7,435 nucleotides of DNA from Nitriliruptoraceae bacterium (GTDB lineage: Bacteria; Actinomycetota; Nitriliruptoria; Nitriliruptorales; Nitriliruptoraceae), in contig SKTG01000259.1 of NCBI GenBank assembly GCA_007118045.1, positions 1 to 7,435 on the forward strand, read 5' to 3'. The notes below the pieces were generated by a model. That model was not told where the DNA came from. It saw nothing but the letters and a program-made list of their open reading frames with translations, and did not search any database. Shown piece after piece: positions 1 through 4,727 of the stretch (the first letter of the stretch is position 1; every line of letters starts with the position of its first letter). The translations under genes were made by a program, and so were the position numbers.

Positions 1-1127
1 GCCGTCAACCCCTCGACGACGTCGTCGTTGAGGTTGACGTGGCTGACCTCGACCACCCCGTGGTCGGCCGTCACGTAAGCGTGCCCCTCGCGCCGCTCGC
101 CGAGGCTGCTCGCCTCGACCGCGAAACCGTGGTTGTGGCTGGTGATCTCCACCGTGCGGTCCGAACGCCGCAGCACGGGCTGGTTCACCCCGTGATGGCC
201 GAACGTGAGCTTGTAGGTGGACGCGCCGAGCGCGCGTCCGAGCAACTGCGAGCCGAGGCAGATACCGAACGTCGGCACCTCGCCCAGCAGCTCGCGCGTC
301 GTGGCGATGCCCTGCGCGACCGTGGCCGGATCACCCGGTCCGTTCGAGAGGAACAGCCCGTCCGGTTCGACCGCCCGCACGTCGTCGGCCGTGGCATCCG
401 CCGGGAGCACGTGCACCTCGGCACCGTGCTCGGTGAGGTAGCGGCCGATCGAGCGCTTCATACCGAAGTCGAGCGCGACGACGCGCACCCGCGGCGCTGC
501 CGAGCCGTTCCCCCCGACGGCCTCCAGCACGTAGGGCCGGGACGTGGTGACCGCCGAGGCGAGCTCGGCACCCTCCATGCCCGGGCTGTCGAGCACCCGA
601 GCCCGTAGCGCGTCGACATCGAGGATCTCCGTCGACAACCCGGCACGCATGGCGCCGGCATCGCGCAGGTGACGTGTCAGCCGGCGCGTGTCGACGCCCT
701 CGATCCCGACCACACCGGCCTGCGCCAGCGCGCCACGCAGGTCCTGCTCCGCCCGCCAGGACGAGGGCCGGCGCGCCGCCTCGCGCACCACGAAACCGGC
801 CACCTGCAGCCGGTCCGACTCCATGTCGTGCGCGTTCATGCCGTAGTTGCCCACGTGCGGGGCCGTCATCGTCACGATCTGGCGGTGGTAGGACGGGTCG
901 GAGAGCACCTCCTGGTAGCCCGCCATCCCGGTGTTGAACACCGCCTCGCCGAACACCGATCCGTGCGCCCCGATGGCCCGGCCGCGGAAGGCGGTGCCGT
1001 CCTCCAGGACGAGCAGCGCGTCGACGTGGTCGCTGGCGCGACGTCCCGAGGGGCCCCAGGGCGCGCTGGCATCGTTCCCCGTGGCACCAGTTGGCTGACC
1101 GGCGTGCGTCGGGTGGTCGGCCGTCAT
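1..1127 (-). CDS. carA: Carbamoyl phosphate synthetase small (glutaminase) subunit, 3' end cut by window
   Basis: CarA hydrolyses glutamine and passes ammonia to CarB for carbamoyl phosphate synthesis, feeding pyrimidine and arginine pathways in the cytoplasm. 375 codons are visible and the frame is still open at position 1, so roughly the last 40-60 residues, including the expected HPE part of the catalytic triad, are outside. Visible marks: ALLVLEDGTAFRGRAIGA near residues 37-54, FNTGMAGYQEVLSDPSY (64-80), SNGPGDP (261-267), nucleophile Cys290 in GICLGSQLLG, FGHHGVNQPV (309-318) and HNHGFAV (331-337). In many CarA proteins the residue after GICLG is His; here it is Ser, a position known to vary (Asn in mycobacteria). 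The ATG at 1127 overlaps the pyrC stop by 4 nt and has GAGGTG (1138-1133) 5 nt upstream; no other start codon occurs before the conserved domain, so the roughly 35-residue polar N-terminal lead appears real. carB is expected next. Confidence 0.97.
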   Translation of the reverse strand, partial: MTADHPTHAGQPTGATGNDASAPWGPSGRRASDHVDALLVLEDGTAFRGRAIGAHGSVFGEAVFNTGMAGYQEVLSDPSYHRQIVTMTAPHVGNYGMNAHDMESDRLQVAGFVVREAARRPSSWRAEQDLRGALAQAGVVGIEGVDTRRLTRHLRDAGAMRAGLSTEILDVDALRARVLDSPGMEGAELASAVTTSRPYVLEAVGGNGSAAPRVRVVALDFGMKRSIGRYLTEHGAEVHVLPADATADDVRAVEPDGLFLSNGPGDPATVAQGIATTRELLGEVPTFGICLGSQLLGRALGASTYKLTFGHHGVNQPVLRRSDRTVEITSHNHGFAVEASSLGERREGHAYVTADHGVVEVSHVNLNDDVVEGLT

Positions 1128-2716
1128 GCCCCCACCTCGGTGTCGACGGGCCTCCCGGCTGCCGTCCCCCCGTGGCCGGTGAACGCCCGGTGACCGGGGA
1201 ACGCACCGTGGCCGGCCGCGCCCCGGCGGGAGCCATCCCGCTCGGGTACCTCGCGCACCACGCCGTCCCGCAGGGTGAAGCGGCCCCGCAGCATCGTGTG
1301 CACGGCACGGCCCGTCAGCTCGCGACCGATGTAGGGCGAGTTGCGTGCCCGGCTGTGGAGCTGGTCGGCCGTCACCGTCCAGGTGTGCTCGGGGTCGAAC
1401 ACCGCGAGGTTCGCCGGCGCCCCGGCGACCAGCCCGGCCGCGCCGCGACCTCCGCCATGCGCCTCGACGTCACGCACGCTCGCCGGCCCGGTCGTGAAGC
1501 GCGCCACCGCCGTCAGGGGATCGAGCTGACCGGTCCGGATCAACGCCGTGTTGACGACCCCGAAGGCGGTCTCCAACCCCAGCATCCCGCACGGGGCGTG
1601 CTCCCACTCCTGGTCCTTGAGCTCCGGCGCGTGGGGCGCGTGATCGGTGGCGACGGCGTCCAGCGTCCCGTCCACCAGCGCCTCCCGCAGCGCCGCGACG
1701 TCCCGGTCCGTACGCACCGGCGGGTTGACCTTCAGCACCGGGTCGTAGGAGCTGACGAGGTCGTCGGTCAACAGCAGGTGATGCGGCGTCACCTCGGCCG
1801 TGACCCGCACGCCGCGCGCCTTGGCCGCCCGGATCAGCTCGACCGCCCCGGCCGTGGTCACGTGGGGGACGTGCAGCCGGGCCCCGACGCCCGCGGCCAG
1901 GATCAGATCGCGCGCGATCATGACCTCCTCCGCCTCGTGCGGCCAGCCCGCCAGCCCGAGCACGGACGACATCGCGCCCTCGTTCATCTGGGCGTCGGCG
2001 GTGAGGTCGGGGTCCTCGGCGTGGTTGCAGATCACCGCGTCGAACGCCGTCGCGTACTGCAACGCACGTCGCATCACGAGCGCGTCGGCCAACGGGATGC
2101 CGTCGTCGGAGAAGAAGTCGACCCGCGCCGCGCTCGCGTTGAGCTCACCGAACGGCGTCAGCTCCCGGCCCTCGAGCCCCGCGGTGATCGACCCGACCGG
2201 GAACACGTCGACCAGGCCGACCTCCCGCCCGCGCTGCCACACCATGTCGGCGATCGGGACGGCGTCGCACACCGGCGAGGTGTTCGCCATCGCACACAGT
2301 GCCGTGTAGCCGCCTGCCGCGCCGGCGGCCGATCCGGTCGCGACGTCCTCGGCGTCCTCCCCACCCGGCTCGCGCAGGTGGGTGTGCAGGTCGACGAACC
2401 CGGGCGTGACCCAGTAGCCGGTGACGTCCACCACCTCGGCGCCGGCCGCCGCGTGGGCGACCTCGGAGGAGCCGGCGTTGGTGACCGGGCCGGCTGCGGC
2501 GTCGGGGGCCCGGCCGACGCGTGCGTCGGAAGCCTCGGCGTTCCCCTGCCCGTCGGGGCCGCCGCCGGCGAGGTCGGGGTTCGTGGCCCCCGCGCCGCCG
2601 CGAGGTGGCAAGAGACGTTCGACGCGGCCGTCGGCGACCAGCACGTCGAGGTGGGCGTCCAACCCCGTGGTCGGGTCGAGCACCCGACCGCCGGCCAGCA
2701 GCACACGGTCACTCAT
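1124..2716 (-). CDS. pyrC: Dihydroorotase (class I), with a linker insertion and C-terminal tail
   Basis: PyrC cyclises N-carbamoyl-aspartate to dihydroorotate, the third step of UMP synthesis. The 530-residue product has the amidohydrolase zinc ligands: His111 and His113 in DLHTHLREPG, Asp204 in FFSDDG, His232 in NHAED, His285 in LHVPHVT, and catalytic Asp358 in ATDHAPH. An Asp in the SDDG motif instead of a carboxylated Lys is as in Aquifex- and Bacillus-type class I enzymes. The family usually has about 430 residues. The excess is a Gly/Ala/Pro/Asp-rich insertion at about residues 37-93, between the small N-terminal beta sandwich and the barrel, and a tail from about residue 489. The ATG at 2716 is chosen because it overlaps the pyrB stop by 4 nt, has AGGAGGTG 5 nt upstream, and directly precedes the conserved start VLLAGGRVLDP; the longer open frame upstream is only pyrB read in another frame. 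Class I enzymes often associate with PyrB; that is inference here. Confidence 0.97.
   Translation of the reverse strand: MSDRVLLAGGRVLDPTTGLDAHLDVLVADGRVERLLPPRGGAGATNPDLAGGGPDGQGNAEASDARVGRAPDAAAGPVTNAGSSEVAHAAAGAEVVDVTGYWVTPGFVDLHTHLREPGGEDAEDVATGSAAGAAGGYTALCAMANTSPVCDAVPIADMVWQRGREVGLVDVFPVGSITAGLEGRELTPFGELNASAARVDFFSDDGIPLADALVMRRALQYATAFDAVICNHAEDPDLTADAQMNEGAMSSVLGLAGWPHEAEEVMIARDLILAAGVGARLHVPHVTTAGAVELIRAAKARGVRVTAEVTPHHLLLTDDLVSSYDPVLKVNPPVRTDRDVAALREALVDGTLDAVATDHAPHAPELKDQEWEHAPCGMLGLETAFGVVNTALIRTGQLDPLTAVARFTTGPASVRDVEAHGGGRGAAGLVAGAPANLAVFDPEHTWTVTADQLHSRARNSPYIGRELTGRAVHTMLRGRFTLRDGVVREVPERDGSRRGAAGHGAFPGHRAFTGHGGTAAGRPVDTEVGA
1175..1210 (-). repeat. Two tandem 18-bp units in the pyrC tail
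   Basis: On the minus strand, units 1210-1193 and 1192-1175 match at 14 of 18 bases and encode HGAFPG followed by HRAFTG, then a third partial HG. The repeat lies in the PyrC C-terminal tail, beyond the dihydroorotase fold, and preserves the frame. Confidence 0.6.
2438..2608 (-). other. Linker-like insertion within dihydroorotase
   Basis: This segment encodes about residues 37-93 of PyrC. It is rich in Gly, Ala, Pro, Asp and Asn and lies between VADGRVERLLP and AEVVDVTGYWVTPGFVDLHTHLR. In other family members these two strands of the N-terminal beta sandwich are nearly adjacent. Frame and flanking motifs are intact, so it is an insertion loop on the surface and not a frameshift. Confidence 0.75.
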
Positions 2717-4017
2717 CGCGGCACCTCCTGCGCTGCGCTGGACGCCGACGTGTCGGCCGGCAGGCCTCCGGACTCGCGCTCCTGCTGTCCGCTGGAGACC
2801 GGCTCCTGGCCGCTCGACCCACCCGCCGCGCCACCGGCGAGCAGCAGGTAGAGGCACGCCATGCGGACCGCGATGCCGTTGGTGACCTGCTCGGTGATCA
2901 CGGCCCGGTCCGAGTCGGCGACGTCCCCCGTGATCTCCACGCCTCGGTTCATCGGTCCGGGGTGCATCACGATGGCGTCGTCGCGCATCAGCCGCAGCCG
3001 GCGCCCGTCGAGGCCCCATCGTCGCGCGTACTCGCGGACCGAGGGGAAGAAGGCGCCGTGCATGCGTTCGCGTTGCACCCGCAGCGCGTAGACCACGTCG
3101 GCGCTCGGGAGCACGTCGTCGAGGTCGCGTGCCACCTCGACGTCCCAGCCCTCGATCGCCGGCGGCAGCAGCGTCGGCGGTGCCACGACGGTCACACGTG
3201 CGCCCAGCAGCCGCAACGCCTGTACCTCGCTGCGGGCGACCCGCGAGTGGAGCAGGTCACCGACGAGCACCACCCGGCGCCCCGCCATGTCGCCCAGGTG
3301 CCGACGCATCGTGAAGACGTCGAGCAGCGCCTGCGTCGGGTGCTGGTGCCAGCCGTCCCCCGCGTTGAGGATCGGGACGTCGAGGTAACGCGACAGTTGC
3401 AGCGGGGCGCCCGAGCTCCCCGAGCGCACCACGACGCAGTCGACACCCATCGCATCCAGCGTCAGGGCCGTGTCCTTGAACGACTCGCCCTTCGACACCG
3501 AGGAGCCCTTGGCCGAGAAGTTCAGCACCTCGGCGGAGAGCCGCTTGGCCGCCAGCTCGAACGAGATGCGCGTCCGGGTCGAGTCCTCGAGGAAGAGGTT
3601 GCAGACCATCTTGCCGCGCAGGGTGGGCACGGAGTTTCGCTCGCGCTGGGCGATCGGCAGGAGCTGCTCCGTGGTGTCGAGGATGCGGCGGACCTGGGCG
3701 GCGTCGAGGTCCTCGATGCTGATCAGGTTGGGCAGCCGGCGGAAACTCGCCTCGGCCCCCTGCGACCGCGTCCCCTCACCCGCGGCAACCCCGCCCGACG
3801 CCGGCCCACGATCCCCCGAGCCGGTCCCCGGCCGCGTCGCGCCATCCGTGGTGTCGACGTCCGACGCCGGCCCACGCTCCCCCGGGCCCGCCTCCGGGCT
3901 CGCCACCGCCTGGGTCGCGGAGGTACGGGGCGTCGCGGCTCGTGGCTGCGTCGGCACCTCGGTGCTCCCGTTGGCAGCGGTTCCCGCAGCGACTTCGTGA
4001 CCGATCGCAGGGTTCAC
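2713..4017 (-). CDS. pyrB: Aspartate carbamoyltransferase catalytic subunit, with long disordered N-terminus
   Basis: PyrB joins carbamoyl phosphate and aspartate, the committed step of pyrimidine synthesis. In the 434-residue product the carbamoyl phosphate site is seen as STRTR (146-150), with the mobile-loop Lys176 in SKGES, HQHP (224-227) and HPGPMNRG (352-359). The catalytic core begins near residue 93 (RRLPNLISIEDL) and ends near 395; the family usually has about 300-320 residues. About 92 residues precede the core and about 39 follow it, both rich in Gly, Ala, Ser, Pro, Glu and Asp. The start is GTG at 4017, which overlaps the pyrR stop and has GAGGAGGTG 5 nt upstream. Even if that start were wrong, no ATG, GTG or TTG codon lies between residue 38 and the core, so at least about 55 extra residues must be translated. 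No pyrI is present in the window, so classical CTP control through PyrI is not indicated. Confidence 0.97.
   Translation of the reverse strand: MNPAIGHEVAAGTAANGSTEVPTQPRAATPRTSATQAVASPEAGPGERGPASDVDTTDGATRPGTGSGDRGPASGGVAAGEGTRSQGAEASFRRLPNLISIEDLDAAQVRRILDTTEQLLPIAQRERNSVPTLRGKMVCNLFLEDSTRTRISFELAAKRLSAEVLNFSAKGSSVSKGESFKDTALTLDAMGVDCVVVRSGSSGAPLQLSRYLDVPILNAGDGWHQHPTQALLDVFTMRRHLGDMAGRRVVLVGDLLHSRVARSEVQALRLLGARVTVVAPPTLLPPAIEGWDVEVARDLDDVLPSADVVYALRVQRERMHGAFFPSVREYARRWGLDGRRLRLMRDDAIVMHPGPMNRGVEITGDVADSDRAVITEQVTNGIAVRMACLYLLLAGGAAGGSSGQEPVSSGQQERESGGLPADTSASSAAQEVPR
3795..3897 (-). repeat. Two imperfect 37-bp direct repeats in the pyrB extension
   Basis: Positions 3795-3831 and 3861-3897 match at about 32 of 37 bases with a 66-bp offset, an exact multiple of three, so the frame is kept. 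Both copies encode the peptide core RGPAS (GERGPASD and GDRGPASG). This suggests that the disordered N-terminus of PyrB grew partly by in-frame duplication followed by drift. Confidence 0.7.
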
Positions 4018-4553
4018 GCGCCCACCTCCTCGGCGTAGACGCCCTCCTCGCCGTCGACGTCGCTCAGGCGGACCTGGATGCGGTCGCCGTAGGCGGTCGG
4101 CAGGTTCTTGCCCACGTGGTCCGCACGGATCGGCAGCTCACGGTGGCCACGGTCGACGAGCACGACGAGCCGGATCCGGTCCGGCCGGCCCAGCTCGCTG
4201 ATCGCGTCCAGCGCCGCCCGGATGGTCCGTCCCGTGTAGAGCACGTCGTCGACGAGCACGACCGTGCGACCCTCGATGCTGACCGGCACGTCCGTGGAGG
4301 TCAGCGGCTTCGGGCCACGGCTGTCGAGGTCGTCGCGGTAGAGCGTCACGTCCAGGGCGCCGTGCGGGACGGCGGTGCCCTCGATGTCGGCGATCAGCTC
4401 GGCGAGGCGACGGGCCAGTGGGACACCGCGGGTCTGGATCCCGAGCAGGACCAGGTCCTGAGCCCCGTGGTTGGCCTCGATCAGTTCGTGCGCGAGGCGA
4501 CGACAGACCCGGGAGACGTCATCACCGCTCAGGATGCGAGCAGGCACGCTCAA
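4014..4553 (-). CDS. pyrR: Bifunctional pyr operon RNA-binding regulator / uracil phosphoribosyltransferase
   Basis: PyrR binds a conserved stem-loop in pyr mRNA when UMP or UTP is high, and usually also makes UMP from uracil and PRPP. With the TTG start at 4553 it has 179 residues, the normal family length (about 180). Visible marks: GIQTRG (38-43), the PRPP loop VVLVDDVLYTGRT (98-110) and DRGHRELPIRADHVGKN (134-150). The TTG has AGGAGG 6 nt upstream (4565-4560); a GTG two codons later is 12 nt away and less likely. A longer version starting at an ATG at 4670, also with a good Shine-Dalgarno sequence, is possible on paper. I reject it because the extra 39 codons have only about 63% G/C at third positions, include TTA and AGA, give a Pro/Arg/Cys-rich peptide, and cover the PyrR-binding RNA element. 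First gene of the pyrR-pyrB-pyrC-carA unit. Confidence 0.95.
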   Translation of the reverse strand: MSVPARILSGDDVSRVCRRLAHELIEANHGAQDLVLLGIQTRGVPLARRLAELIADIEGTAVPHGALDVTLYRDDLDSRGPKPLTSTDVPVSIEGRTVVLVDDVLYTGRTIRAALDAISELGRPDRIRLVVLVDRGHRELPIRADHVGKNLPTAYGDRIQVRLSDVDGEEGVYAEEVGA

Positions 4554-4558
4554 ACTCG

Positions 4559-4600
4559 TCCTCCTTCCCGGCCTCACAGGACCGGTCCTTAAAGGAGCTG
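4559..4600 (-). promoter_or_regulatory. PyrR-binding RNA element that sequesters the pyrR Shine-Dalgarno
   Basis: Read on the minus strand, GGUCCUGUGAGGCC (4583-4570) matches the known PyrR binding-loop consensus ARUCCNGNGAGGYU at all but the outer A and U. It folds as an upper stem CCGGUC (4585-4580) with GGCCGG (4573-4568), closed by the hexaloop CUGUGA (4579-4574). A purine-rich asymmetric internal loop follows (UAAGGA, 4591-4586, against G4567). The lower stem pairs CUCCUU (4597-4592) with AAGGAG (4566-4561), covering five of the six bases of the AGGAGG ribosome site of pyrR. From family knowledge, PyrR plus UMP should stabilise this fold. As the lower stem hides the ribosome site and no terminator is seen between it and pyrR, translational repression as in mycobacteria is inferred. 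A competing hairpin UCCU-UUA-AGGA (4596-4586) would release the ribosome site. Confidence 0.88.
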
Positions 4601-4619
4601 GCGGTGGTCTCGCCACCGC
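4601..4619 (-). promoter_or_regulatory. Leader hairpin just upstream of the PyrR element
   Basis: A perfect 7-bp stem, GCGGTGG with CCACCGC, closed by a 5-nt loop (CGAGA), ends 3 nt before the lower stem of the PyrR element. There is no T-run after it on the minus strand, so it does not look like a classical terminator. It may stack on or shield the regulatory stem; its role is not known. Confidence 0.4.
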
Positions 4620-4623
4620 GTCA

Positions 4624-4638
4624 CCGGGCGGAACCCGG
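4624..4638 (-). promoter_or_regulatory. Small leader hairpin
   Basis: CCGGG and CCCGG form a 5-bp stem around the loop TTCCG in the pyrR leader. It lies between the candidate promoter and the larger hairpin at 4601-4619. Stems of this size are common by chance in DNA this rich in G and C, so significance is uncertain. Confidence 0.25.
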
Positions 4639-4649
4639 CGACGGTGCCG

Positions 4650-4658
4650 ACCGTAGCA
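4650..4658 (-). promoter_or_regulatory. Candidate extended -10 promoter for the pyr operon
   Basis: TGCTACGGT on the minus strand fits an extended -10 element (TGn followed by TAnnnT, the actinobacterial -10 form). No good -35 is seen about 17 nt upstream (ACCGGG). If used, transcription would start near 4643, giving a leader of about 90 nt that holds the two hairpins and the PyrR element and excludes the ATG at 4670. This rests on a short motif only. Confidence 0.25.
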
Positions 4659-4701
4659 GCACGGCGGCATGGCCCGGTCCTCCTCGACCACCACCCCGGC
4701 G

Positions 4702-4726
4702 CGCGCCGTAGCGACACCACGGCGCG
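4702..4726 (-). terminator. GC-rich hairpin directly after nusB, possible U-less terminator
   Basis: A perfect 8-bp inverted repeat, CGCGCCGT and ACGGCGCG, with a 9-nt loop starts 2 nt beyond the nusB stop. It could end or attenuate the efp-nusB transcript and so separate it from the pyr operon. No T-run follows, so intrinsic termination is uncertain, although hairpins without U-tracts are proposed terminators in actinobacteria. It could equally be an RNA-stabilising or processing structure. Confidence 0.35.
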
Positions 4727-4727
4727 G

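Noticed and set aside
331..1308. Minus-strand open frame of 325 codons over carA
   Set aside because: It is out of frame with carA, which has intact conserved motifs in the other frame from 1127 to the window edge; the product is Arg/Gly/Ala-rich noise.
1091..2851. Plus-strand open frame of 586 codons
   Set aside because: It lies wholly opposite pyrC and its junctions, gives an Arg/His/Gly-rich product with no family motif, and is the usual antisense shadow in GC-rich DNA.
2717..3019. N-terminal extension of pyrC to 631 residues
   Set aside because: The extra codons are the pyrB coding region in another frame; the ATG at 2716 has a strong ribosome site and overlaps the pyrB stop.
2521..4038. 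Plus-strand open frame of 505 codons
   Set aside because: Opposite pyrB and the start of pyrC; product is strongly Arg-rich without recognisable domains. The minus-strand frames have full catalytic motifs.
4578..4589. Perfect 12-bp palindrome AGGACCGGTCCT as a DNA operator
   Set aside because: Most of it is explained by the internal loop and 5' side of the PyrR RNA element, so a separate protein operator is not needed.
4601..4619. Classical attenuator/terminator before pyrR
   Set aside because: The hairpin has no following T-run, and the PyrR element downstream overlaps the ribosome site, which fits translational control better.
4554..4694. N-terminal extension of PyrR to 218-226 residues
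   Set aside because: The added part has poor codon bias, covers the PyrR-binding RNA, and the TTG at 4553 gives the standard family length. Kept as a finding because the ATG at 4670 has a good ribosome site.
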